Shown one piece after another: positions 37,717 to 46,823 of a DNA stretch of 64,000 nt. Within the stretch, counting starts at the first letter, position 1. Each line of letters begins with the position of its first letter. Origin of the DNA: Tritrichomonas foetus (taxonomy: Eukaryota > Parabasalia > Tritrichomonadida > Tritrichomonadidae); NCBI GenBank assembly GCA_001839685.1, contig MLAK01001459.1, positions 64,679-128,678 of the forward strand, in the 5' to 3' direction. The position numbers and the translations under genes are program-made. The notes beneath the pieces are model-generated. The model had not been told where the DNA came from. It ran no database searches and saw only the letters and a program-made list of their open reading frames with translations.

Positions 37717-40155
37717 TTATGCTAATTCCATTTCCCTCCTCTTTGTTAACGCCCATTCATTGTGGAATTTATTGAGGAATTGGTCCAAGCTATTCCAGTT
37801 TCTATTAATCCAATCAGATAGAGAATTTCTATCTTTATAGTCACTTTCGTCAATTCTCAGTCTCATTGTTTCTTCTTTTGTTTTGGTAAATCTCACAAAA
37901 TCAGCGAGTTCTTCTTTATTATTGAATCTAATATCATACATGTCACACCATGATTGAAATCCATTCAAAACTATTGATTCTTTATTATGTTTGAATGGTT
38001 GAGTCATTTTCAAATAGAAACCTTTCGCTTGATCTATTGCATCATCAACACTTTGATTAATTTGATTTTGGGTGATGCATTTTCGGACCCATGCTGGTAA
38101 ACTAGTAATATAATCTTCTTTCTCATAGCGTGGATCGGCGAGTAGGATAATGGAATAATCAGATTTCGACGATAATACTTTTGAGAAACAACTGGAAGCA
38201 ATTCTGATCGAATTAAAGATCTGAAAAACTTCTTTAGAAATCTGGAACTGTTTATCCAGAAATTCAGCGCGGCTTTTAATTATGGAATTAATTTTTTGTG
38301 GTTCAGGAAGACCGAATAAAATGCAGCAACGTCCATAAGCGCCTGAAAAATCGATTCCATTTGAAGAAGCTCCTGTTGAAACACCAAAAAATACGCAGCC
38401 TCGTCCGTTATCAATTGCACGCTTGTAGTTGTCGATTAGTAAAGCAGTCTTTGAAGGTTGTTGTGACTCAATGAAGATAAGCTTGTGATCAAGGATAGAT
38501 TTCAGGACACCTGTTTTATTCCACATTTCGATGATTTCATACATGAAAGGATACGATGGGAAAAAACCTATGACACCATCGGGTATAATTTTGACAATAT
38601 CTGAAATGAGTCTTCCATAATTGTTTGTTGCATTCAAGTTTTTGCTAAGATCAGTGGCGCTTGTAAGAAGAGTCTGATCTGTTCCACGAGCAACAACAAT
38701 TGGTAAAATATTATTTCGTGGTGTAAGAATAGTATAATCCACCATTGATGTTGGCTCAAAGTTTAAAATTTGTGAGTACATATTTAAAGGCGAAATTGTT
38801 TCACCTGTGAGAACGATACGTTTAATATCAACTGTTGATAATTGAGAGAACGCAAGTGATGCATCAAGACAAGCAAGTTGTAAAACTTTATTTCTTTCGT
38901 TCATTAAAGAGCTATTAGGATTTTTAGCATCATAGAAAATGGTAATATTTTCTTCATATGTTGAAACAATTGCAGCTAGATCCAAAACTGCGAAAAGTGG
39001 TACATATGTATCTATTTCAGTGATTTGTAAATCAATTAAGAAGTTTGTAAAAGCAGTTGTTAAAAAGTGAAGAGTTTCAGGTTCAACAAAAATTTTTTCA
39101 CTGATGTCGGATAAAAATTGAGAGGATGTTTGGCAGGTTTCATCAACACCTTCGAAAATGGTCTGAAGATATTGTATGAGGTTGTAAATACGCCCAAGGA
39201 GTACATCTGGATTTCTAAGTGTTCCTGGGATATTTCTGACTGATCGGTGCTCTTTTACAACAGGATGTTTAAATACATCAAGCGAGTCATTCAAAAAGTT
39301 ATCGACTTCCTCAATTTTGAGACCAGCCTTCAACTTTTTGTATGAAGCTTGAAGCTTTTCTTGTTCTCTTTCTTTTGCACGTGCGAGGAAGTTCCTTGCA
39401 TTTTTGACTGCACTTTGTGCTGCATCGATATTCGGCTTACTAATGTTGAAGCTCATAGTGTTACAGCAAATGCTATCGAGTGAGTTGCTGTCCTCAAAAA
39501 CGATGATTGAATTAGAAGGAAGCTTGCCGCGAAGAGAAGCGCCCGCGCGTGGGCTGATGATTTCCTCGACAGAGCAGATGACCACCTGTGCTTGCTGGCA
39601 GAGTCTTCGTGCTGAATGGAAAGGGCATGAATGGTTTTCTTCGGATATAAATATTTTGAAATCTTCGATCGATTGAACACAGCCCGACTTAAGCGAGTCG
39701 GGTGTATTGCTGTAGTATGGACATTTTGTTTCTGTCCATGGAAAAGTCAATTTGGCGCAAGAAAGAGGAATATTGGATTTGTTCAAAACGGCTGAATTAA
39801 CGCATGACAACTCGCGTGACAAAAAGGGAACATAAACGAAATTTTTGTCGAAATCTAAATCGGAAACTTTTTGACGTGCTTCGACCACAATTTGAAGATC
39901 TCGAATAACCCGTTCAAAAGAAGCGATTGATGTAACTCCGTAAACTAGAGGGCCCATATTTGGATGCGTGGCGAGATAAGCTAAGACGAGTGAAAAAACG
40001 GTGATGTTCTTACCACATCCAGAGGGAAGTTCTAAAATGCAAGGGCCGTTTGCATCGAAAGAGAGCTTAAGTTGCCCCATATATTCTTTCTGCTCTGGAT
40101 ACATCGATTCATATGGAAAAATAACATCGAGGTCGTAGATTTTAAAAACAGTCAT
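37717..40155 (-). CDS. XPD/RAD3-family TFIIH subunit homologue with inactivated helicase motifs
   Basis: 812 aa, collinear with XPD (about 760-780 aa) from FPYESMYPEQKEYM at the N-terminus, through GRGCVFFGVSTGASSNGIDF, to VDDAIDQAKGFYLKMTQPF. The four-cysteine pattern expected for the 4Fe-4S domain is present (C118, C133, C145, C177). The ATPase motifs are not: Walker A is PSGCGKN (45-50; Thr/Ser replaced by Asn), DEAH is EDSN (221-224), motif III is TGET, motif V has SNGIDF, and motif VI (about 650-670) lacks the Q..GR..R arginines (SSCFSKVLSSKSDY). XPD's helicase serves repair, while its presence in TFIIH is structural for transcription. I infer a catalytically dead structural XPD or a paralogue. 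An initiator-like TCATT lies about 10-14 nt upstream of the ATG. Confidence 0.9.
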   Translation of the reverse strand: MTVFKIYDLDVIFPYESMYPEQKEYMGQLKLSFDANGPCILELPSGCGKNITVFSLVLAYLATHPNMGPLVYGVTSIASFERVIRDLQIVVEARQKVSDLDFDKNFVYVPFLSRELSCVNSAVLNKSNIPLSCAKLTFPWTETKCPYYSNTPDSLKSGCVQSIEDFKIFISEENHSCPFHSARRLCQQAQVVICSVEEIISPRAGASLRGKLPSNSIIVFEDSNSLDSICCNTMSFNISKPNIDAAQSAVKNARNFLARAKEREQEKLQASYKKLKAGLKIEEVDNFLNDSLDVFKHPVVKEHRSVRNIPGTLRNPDVLLGRIYNLIQYLQTIFEGVDETCQTSSQFLSDISEKIFVEPETLHFLTTAFTNFLIDLQITEIDTYVPLFAVLDLAAIVSTYEENITIFYDAKNPNSSLMNERNKVLQLACLDASLAFSQLSTVDIKRIVLTGETISPLNMYSQILNFEPTSMVDYTILTPRNNILPIVVARGTDQTLLTSATDLSKNLNATNNYGRLISDIVKIIPDGVIGFFPSYPFMYEIIEMWNKTGVLKSILDHKLIFIESQQPSKTALLIDNYKRAIDNGRGCVFFGVSTGASSNGIDFSGAYGRCCILFGLPEPQKINSIIKSRAEFLDKQFQISKEVFQIFNSIRIASSCFSKVLSSKSDYSIILLADPRYEKEDYITSLPAWVRKCITQNQINQSVDDAIDQAKGFYLKMTQPFKHNKESIVLNGFQSWCDMYDIRFNNKEELADFVRFTKTKEETMRLRIDESDYKDRNSLSDWINRNWNSLDQFLNKFHNEWALTKRREMELA

Positions 40156-40164
40156 ATTTCGAGA

Positions 40165-40173
40165 AATGAATGA
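40165..40173 (-). promoter_or_regulatory. Overlapping initiator-like TCATTCATT
   Basis: Two TCATT matches 10-18 nt before the ATG of the XPD homologue. Confidence 0.4.
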
Positions 40174-40566
40174 TGGAATTTTGGCTTCTGAGATTTGATA
40201 GAAAACAAAAATAATTTTGAATTGTTTTAAATTTGGCAGATTACTCCATCATTTGATTAATGTGAAATGAAGAACAGAGTTTGTTAATAATGGTGAAATT
40301 CAATCGATGAGTTTTGATGATTCATCAATGAATTTCATCATCACTTATTTCATTATAAATAAAGTTTACAAGATTGTAACTGATTTATATATTTTCATTT
40401 AATTATATAATCTATAAATTCATTACATTTTTATATTTTTTTTTTAACAAGAAAGGAGAAAATTTCTCATTTCATCCTTCGAAAAATCAAATAAAAACTT
40501 AATTTGGCCATACAAAAAATATAAATTGACCTTAAAATGTGAGTTTGAGGGTAAAACCGCTGTAAA
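40174..40566. other. Divergent spacer between the XPD homologue and delta-COP
   Basis: About 390 bp of AT-rich sequence that should hold both promoters. No clear initiator close to the delta-COP ATG; GACCTTAAAA occurs about 35 nt before it. Confidence 0.45.
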
Positions 40567-42126
40567 ATGATATATACTGTCGCGATTATCACTCATGCTG
40601 GGAAACTTGTACTCGCCAGACAATTTACACATGAAAATCGAAATCACATTGAAGGTCAATTAGGTGCCTTTCAAAAACTTGTCCAATTTTCAGGTCATTC
40701 ATATATCGATACCGAAAAAGTTCGCTTTGTTTTCCAAGAAATTAATGAATTGTATATAATTCTTGTTGTTTCTAAGGACTCAAACCTGGTGTCTGATCTT
40801 GAAGCTCTTTCATTATTGGTTGATGTGACCAGAAATATGGCTGGCGACTTTTCCGAAGAAAAAATTATTAAGAAAAGCCTTGATTTAATTTTCGCATATG
40901 ACGAATGTATTTTCGACGGTTTTAAACAGAATTTTACAGCGGCCAATATTATCCATTTCCTGAAGATGGATTCAGCCGAAGAAGCAGAGGCCAACCGAAT
41001 CAGAGCAGAGAAAGAAGCACTTGCTGCCGCTTACATGAAGAAGAAAGCCATGGAATTCGAAGAAAATAGAATACACCAAAAATCGTCGTTAATTCCTTCA
41101 TTTGTTCAAAATTCAATTAGTAATACAATGAACAATGCATTTAATAATACACCAACCACATCCATTCCACAGCAGGGTGGCTACAACTCTGGAACACAAG
41201 TTTTCAACGAAGAAGAAAACTACAGCAGACCGAGGGCATCAAAGCCAGCGCGTAGTGGTATGAGTTTGACGAGATCCGCAGGATCCAAAACAAGAGCACA
41301 ACAGGTTATGGCTGAAGAAGGGCTTGAAGCACCTCCTCCAAAAGCAGAGAGTTCAAACACAAATGTTGTTTCATCGCCAGTCAAATCTAATGATTTTGTT
41401 ATAACAATACATGAAAAATTTACAGCTACTCTTTCACGACTTGATGCTGTTCGTGAAGTAGGAGTCGAAGGAAGATTGATGGCATCATACAACAGAAAAT
41501 TAAATGCAATCATTCAAATTGATAGCAATGCATTACCAGCTAATTATCGATACAAGGTAATGCAGCAACCACGCGGGAAATTATGGAATGATCGAAAAAT
41601 GCTGGTTTATGATAATACTGGTGAAAAATACGGGCCCGGTACTGATGTGACACTTTTGTGCTGGAGGATGACATCAACAAATCGTGATGATCTTCCAATC
41701 AATGTTTCATGTTGGGTGCAACAATCACGAAATGGTTCAACTTTTTCATGTGATGTTGAATTGGTGAAAGATGGATTTTCTACTGATACATTAGAAATAA
41801 CAATACCTGTAATTGATGCATCACTCTTGCGGAATATCAACATCACACAATGCAGCAGTGGTAATGTTGAAACACACGAACGCGAATTATATTTGAAATG
41901 GGTACTTGACCCACTCGATGATTCGAATTCGAAAGCAGAACTCGAATTTTCCACCCAATCATGCGAAGATGACGCATTTTATCCTGTTTCAATTGCATTT
42001 ATGGCGCCTACAACAATCTGCGATGTTGAAGTTTTGTCTCTTGAACCTGGCGAAGATGAAGATTCACCAATGCCAAAAATTGAATGCCATAAAGTGTGTG
42101 CAACAAACAGGTTCGAGATAGAATGA
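40567..42126 (+). CDS. Coatomer subunit delta (COPI, archain)
   Basis: Subunit of the COPI coat that recycles Golgi-to-ER cargo. In 519 aa (family about 510-550), the N-terminal longin domain (about 1-130) matches delta-COP: THAGKLVLARQF, IEGQLGAFQKL, VRFVFQEINELYIILV, SNLVSDLEAL and DLIFAYDE. A charged helical linker (EAEANRIRAEKEALAAAYMKKKAMEFEE, about 140-165) and a Ser/Ala-rich hinge follow. From about 275 to 519 comes the mu-homology domain (FVITIHEKFTATLSRLD, then the WVLDPLDDSNSKAELEF region). The ATG at 40567 gives the expected MIYTVAI start. Confident assignment. Confidence 0.93.
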   Translation: MIYTVAIITHAGKLVLARQFTHENRNHIEGQLGAFQKLVQFSGHSYIDTEKVRFVFQEINELYIILVVSKDSNLVSDLEALSLLVDVTRNMAGDFSEEKIIKKSLDLIFAYDECIFDGFKQNFTAANIIHFLKMDSAEEAEANRIRAEKEALAAAYMKKKAMEFEENRIHQKSSLIPSFVQNSISNTMNNAFNNTPTTSIPQQGGYNSGTQVFNEEENYSRPRASKPARSGMSLTRSAGSKTRAQQVMAEEGLEAPPPKAESSNTNVVSSPVKSNDFVITIHEKFTATLSRLDAVREVGVEGRLMASYNRKLNAIIQIDSNALPANYRYKVMQQPRGKLWNDRKMLVYDNTGEKYGPGTDVTLLCWRMTSTNRDDLPINVSCWVQQSRNGSTFSCDVELVKDGFSTDTLEITIPVIDASLLRNINITQCSSGNVETHERELYLKWVLDPLDDSNSKAELEFSTQSCEDDAFYPVSIAFMAPTTICDVEVLSLEPGEDEDSPMPKIECHKVCATNRFEIE

Positions 42127-42376
42127 TCTAGAAAAGTTGTTTGTTGCAAATTGCGTGATTATTATTTTTTTCTTTCATAATAAAACTATCATATATATTG
42201 TTTAAATCATTCCTTCGATATTTTGATTCACTCGAAATCTATTTGTTCGAATTAAACGCTTCGATCGAATTCAGGTAAATTTTGTTCATCATGAATTCAA
42301 TTGTAGTGTATAAATAAAAATGATTATGTAATTTGATAACAAAAAAAAGAAAGATGAAATAGGAAAAATTGCAAAT
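42127..42376. other. Short convergent spacer
   Basis: 250 bp of AT-rich sequence between the stop codons of delta-COP and ribosomal protein L3. Nothing recognised. Confidence 0.5.
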
Positions 42377-43569
42377 TTACTCCTTCTTTTCGGCAGCCTT
42401 GGAAATCTTGAGTTTTCCGAGGAACTTGTTGCGTTCTTCCTTGGTTTGGTATCTTCCGTGACCGAACTTGGATGATGTATCGATCCACTTGAGGTTGATG
42501 TCTTCTGTGGCGACACGGCGTGTGTTGACGTTGATTGTCTTACGGAGTGTGATGGCGCGCTTTGTGCAGCCAGCGACTGAGCCCTTGATCATAAGGAAGT
42601 CGTTTGTGATGTTTCCATANNNNNNNNNNNNNNNNNNNNNNNNNNNNNNNNNNNNNNNNNNNNNNNNNNNNNNNNNNNNNNNNNNNNNNNNNNNNNNNNN
42701 NNNNNNNNNNNNNNNNNNNNNNNNNNNNNNNNNNNNNNNNNNNNNNNNNNNNNNNNNNNNNNNNNNNNNNNNNNNNNNNNNNNNCGTCCGACTGTCCAGA
42801 GGATTCTTCTTGGGTTGAATGGACCGATACAGGCGACCTTCCTGCGACCACGGTGAGTCTTCTTTTGAAGTCTCTTTGTTCCGTAACGGTGNACGACNCC
42901 TTCCCAACCGCGTCCCTTTCCGACGGCGATGCAGTCGATTTGTTCGCCTTCAGCGAAGACATCTGAAACTTTGACGTTCTTTTCGAGGAGGGAGACTGCG
43001 TAGTCGACTTTGGCGACTGTATCACCACCATTGATTTGGATTTCGATAAGGTGGGCCTTGCGGGATCCGAGTTTGATTTGGGCTGGTTGTGTGTGGGCGA
43101 TGGCACGGACGACTGTGGCGTTTTCACGGATGAGGGCGATTCTCTTTTGCATATCTTCGGCTTTTTCGGAAATGTGTGAGAATGCCTTCTTCTTTGATTG
43201 GTAGAAGTTCTTGTAGAAGCAGCGTTTCATTTCTGGACCAATGAAGTTAGCCCAAGCTGTGGCGATTGGCTTGAGACCTTGTGGGGTTTCTTTGTAACCG
43301 ATGAGACCGACGACGACCATTGGTGGTGTTTCGATGAGTGTGACNGCTTCGACNGCTTCNTTCTTGTTGAGACGTGAACCNGCACGAACNACTTCACGNA
43401 CNACGTGNGTCATTCCAGCCTTGAAACCAATGAAGGCTTGTAATTTTGGAGCTTGGGAGGCATCCTCCTTTGGCCATGACCGGATACGACCGCGAACATG
43501 CCTGCTGCGGCCACGTGGGAGGAAACCGAGAGAACCACGGCGTGGGGCGTTGAACTTCCTATGAGACAT
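42377..43569 (-). CDS. RPL3: Large-subunit ribosomal protein L3 (uL3), interrupted by an assembly gap
   Basis: Ribosomal protein uL3, about 395 aa once the gap is counted. It starts [19 protein letters not shown] and contains [12 protein letters not shown] and the internal [17 protein letters not shown]. After the gap it resumes at [13 protein letters not shown] and ends [19 protein letters not shown]...AAEKKE. The 165-N gap falls where about 50-55 residues are expected, but the reading frames on its two sides differ (frame 0 to frame 1), so its true length must be about 163 or 166 bases. Single Ns at 12 or so positions all fall in third codon positions. Codon bias is strong (C/G-ending), typical of highly expressed genes. 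CCTTTTT lies seven nt upstream of the ATG. Confidence 0.95.
42620..42784. other. Assembly gap (165 N) inside RPL3
   Basis: A gap of estimated size: it disagrees by one or two bases with the reading frame of the gene that spans it. Confidence 0.95.
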
Positions 43570-43575
43570 TCAAGC

Positions 43576-43582
43576 AAAAAGG
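43576..43582 (-). promoter_or_regulatory. CCTTTTT element before RPL3
   Basis: GACCTTTTT immediately upstream of the RPL3 ATG resembles the CCTTT (M5) start-site element reported for Trichomonas and matches the one before the surface-protein gene at 25712. Confidence 0.35.
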
Positions 43583-44457
43583 TCGAGCTTTTGACTAAGT
43601 CCGTTCGGTCTGGTTCAAAACGTCACTTTTTGATGTTGTGTATGAAAAGGTCAAATATAAGTTAACATCAACATAACAATTTGAAAGGTTTATTTCTTTT
43701 TGGACGTTAAATCAAATCAATTTCTGATTCAATTAAATTCTATCGTTGCGATTGATGTATGTTTTGTTAACATTGCTCACATCAAGCATAATACTAGTAA
43801 TCTATTTCGTATACAACATGAGCATCTAACATCTTTATTTGCAATAATAGATATCATTAATTTATTTAGTTTGCATGTTTTTCCATCTTCCCAGAAAGAT
43901 CATATTCACTTTTCTTGAAAATCATAAGTTTCTCTGATTCATATAATGAAATCTAAATGCACTATTTATATATATTCATATTTCAATACTGTCAAGCAAT
44001 TACGTATGGTATATTTATATTGTATTCCCGAAAAGTCACATACACCAAATTTAAGGCTCCGTATCAGGCTGCTTTCATTATTTTATCTTTTTATTTCCAC
44101 ATCACAAGACAGAATTAGATAATATAGTATCGAAATCATGCTGTATTTTAAATCGATTCGTCATGAAATGTACATGAACGTAATAATTGAATTGAAAAAA
44201 GGTTTCAAAAATTTCGGAAAAACAAACAAAATCAAAATTAGTTTATTTGTGAAAATGGAATTTAATATCTTACTTTGGTAATTCCAAATTATTGACAATT
44301 AGTTTATGCTTTCTATTTCAAATATTCAAAGTATTTCTTTTATTGTGACAAAATCATCTGAAAAGTATCGGAAATTTCTTACTGTTATAGTTTTCATGCA
44401 AATGCTTTTAAATCTTTGTAAATCGACATTGAATCAAAATTATTCTTTACATACAAA
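43583..44457. other. Divergent spacer between RPL3 and PP2A B56
   Basis: About 875 bp of AT-rich sequence. A 72-codon plus frame at 43700-43918 has spacer-like composition and is not accepted. Both promoters should lie here. Confidence 0.5.
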
Positions 44458-46230
44458 ATGTTGTTAAAAGGGCGCGCGTCTCTGGGAAGGCCAGCGTGCC
44501 CACGTATTGTTCAGCCTGTTCTTCGATCTAAAATGCAACAACAGCCAATGTGCAACAGCTACAATTTATCTTCATCTGAGAGTTCACCTCAATCAAATGA
44601 CTCTGCCAACCTTGAGCCAATGGCAAATAATCATCTCATTAAATCGTATCAACCTATACAAACTCCCAGATCTGAATTGAATGAAAATATACCTTTACTT
44701 CATAGTGTTTCATCAATGATTTTTGATTTAAATGATTTATTATTATTTGACGTAGAACCACAGATAATGAAATCACCTCCAACTGAGATTCCACGAATTT
44801 TCGCAGATAAATGTAGTCAATGCTGTAAAGTATGTGATTTTACGAATGATCAAATTCAGCTTGAAGAAAAAAATTGCAAAACCGAAATATTAACTGATAT
44901 TTTGAAAGCTGTTTCAGACCAAAATATTGTTTGCCTTTTGAAAGAAGAAGAGTATATTGCTTTATACCATTCATTTAGAAGAAATGTAATAAGAGCTCCC
45001 CCTCAGCCACCAAAAACCTGGTTTTCTCCTGTTGCAATTGATTTTACTCTAGATAGAGTTGAAGAAAATGGATGGCCTCATTTATCTTTGTTTTATGACA
45101 TTATTATTACATTTCTCTCAAACAGAAAATTTAATACAAATTATGGACGAAATGAAACACAAAAAATGGCAAAAGGAATTATTTCATTGTTTCAATCACC
45201 AGATAATAGGGAACGTGTCAAAGTTATGAAAGTTTTTCATGCAATTTATCGAAGTTTCAATAAATTTCGCAATTATGCAAGGAGTATTACAACATCTTAT
45301 TTATCAGAGTTAATATATACAACTATACCAAAACTCGGAATTCATGAAATATTAAATGCATATATACCAATAATAGCAGGATTCAAAGTCCCAATACACC
45401 AAGAGAATTTAGATTTTTTTCATGGCATTCTCATTCCATTGCATTCATCTCCAATTGTTCATATGTTTCATACTCCACTTGTAGAAGCAATTATATCTTT
45501 TGTTGTAAAACAATCAAATTTAACTATTGATGTTTATAATACATTATTCATTAAATGGCCAGTAACTTCTCCAACCAAACAATTATTATTTTTAAATGAA
45601 ATTGAAAAATTAGCGGATTTGTTACCTGCTGATACTGATTCTTCAACGATCATAAAAATATGTAAAATAGTTATTCGTTGTTTAAATGAAGAAAATTTTA
45701 CAGTTGCTGAAAGAGCCTTAATGCTATGGGAAAGTGATGCTTTTATGACAATGGTTGGTAAGCACTGTAATTCTACCTTTACTTTACTAATACCTGCGAT
45801 ATATAAAGCTGCCTCTACTCATTGGTGCACTGATGTTCGAACATTGGCTTTAAATGCCCTAAAAATTTTGAAAGGTCAGAATTTTAAAGTTTTTGAGCAA
45901 TATGGCTCACAATTCAAGCGTTTAGAAAGCGATAAAGTTATCATTGAGTTAAGCCATGGTAAAATTTGGTATAACATTATAATGCAATATGAAAAAAATC
46001 GTAAAACAAGAGAAGACAAATGCACAGAAATCCAAAAATATTTCATTGGATGTGAAATGCTGTTTAAAAATGATAAAAATTGTTATGCTGTCTCAAATCA
46101 TGCTCCAACGGATACATTTGAACATTTTGGTGGCAAAAGAAAAAAGCTACCATTAATGTCTAGTATGAACTCTGCCACATTTTCTCAACAAAAAAATCTT
46201 TGCATTGCCAGACAAAAAATCAAAAAGTAG
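44458..46230 (+). CDS. PP2A regulatory subunit B56 (B')
   Basis: Substrate-targeting B subunit of PP2A. In 590 aa, an Asn/Ser/Pro-rich N-terminus of about 110 residues is followed by the B56 solenoid (about 140-530). Family landmarks are ISLFQSPDNRERVKVMKVFH...IYRSF, SYLSELIYTTIP, IPIIAGFKVPIHQENLDFF, LIPLHSSPIVHMFHTPL, LFIKWPVTSPTKQLLFLNEIE, and FTVAERALMLWE. These align in order with B56 HEAT repeats. The C-terminus is basic (KRKKLP...ARQKIKK), a possible nuclear signal. The scaffold A subunit is encoded at 10.9-12.5 kb. The ATG at 44458 is the first in the frame. Confidence 0.9.
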   Translation: MLLKGRASLGRPACPRIVQPVLRSKMQQQPMCNSYNLSSSESSPQSNDSANLEPMANNHLIKSYQPIQTPRSELNENIPLLHSVSSMIFDLNDLLLFDVEPQIMKSPPTEIPRIFADKCSQCCKVCDFTNDQIQLEEKNCKTEILTDILKAVSDQNIVCLLKEEEYIALYHSFRRNVIRAPPQPPKTWFSPVAIDFTLDRVEENGWPHLSLFYDIIITFLSNRKFNTNYGRNETQKMAKGIISLFQSPDNRERVKVMKVFHAIYRSFNKFRNYARSITTSYLSELIYTTIPKLGIHEILNAYIPIIAGFKVPIHQENLDFFHGILIPLHSSPIVHMFHTPLVEAIISFVVKQSNLTIDVYNTLFIKWPVTSPTKQLLFLNEIEKLADLLPADTDSSTIIKICKIVIRCLNEENFTVAERALMLWESDAFMTMVGKHCNSTFTLLIPAIYKAASTHWCTDVRTLALNALKILKGQNFKVFEQYGSQFKRLESDKVIIELSHGKIWYNIIMQYEKNRKTREDKCTEIQKYFIGCEMLFKNDKNCYAVSNHAPTDTFEHFGGKRKKLPLMSSMNSATFSQQKNLCIARQKIKK

Positions 46231-46823
46231 AATTGTTAATAAATTGTTTTTATATTCTTATTTCTTTCTTTTCTATTCAGTTAAGTATGACATAATTTCT
46301 TTGATTATTAGTTTTAAGTTCTGATAATAGAATCATGCAAATAGATTCACTATAATTTAATTTCTCAAATTGTAAATTTCATTTTTCTGATGGTTTAATT
46401 CATATTTGTGTTATATAAGCATGTTTCTTGCCATTGAAATGATTAAATTAATTGAAAGAAGATTCCATGTCATGAAATATCAACTATTAATACATACACC
46501 AATACAAAAGTATTCAGCAACTTGGAGAAATATATTGAAATTAGGATAATATTTAGTGAAAATTTAAAATAATATGATTAAGGTTGTCAAAACATTAGAA
46601 CAATAACGAACTCAATCTAATCACATGTCTGATCTTTCATTTTCTTTTGCTCGTCTGCGAAATGTGATGTAAAAAGTCAGAATTGAGATGTCTTATTGAA
46701 ATAAAATTTCATCGATTGAATTTTTTATAAAGGCGATAATTAAATACCATCATTTTTCAATTATTTTAGTATTGTCATACAAACATTTTGAAAGCGACTC
46801 ATCCAATTCAGAAAAACAATCGA
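46231..46823. other. Spacer between two plus-strand genes
   Basis: About 590 bp of AT-rich sequence. A TCATA at 46775-46779 is the closest initiator-like match and would give a leader of about 47 nt for the downstream gene. Confidence 0.45.

Noticed and set aside
43700..43918. 72-codon plus-strand frame between RPL3 and B56
   Set aside because: Spacer-like Ile/Phe/Asn composition and no other support.
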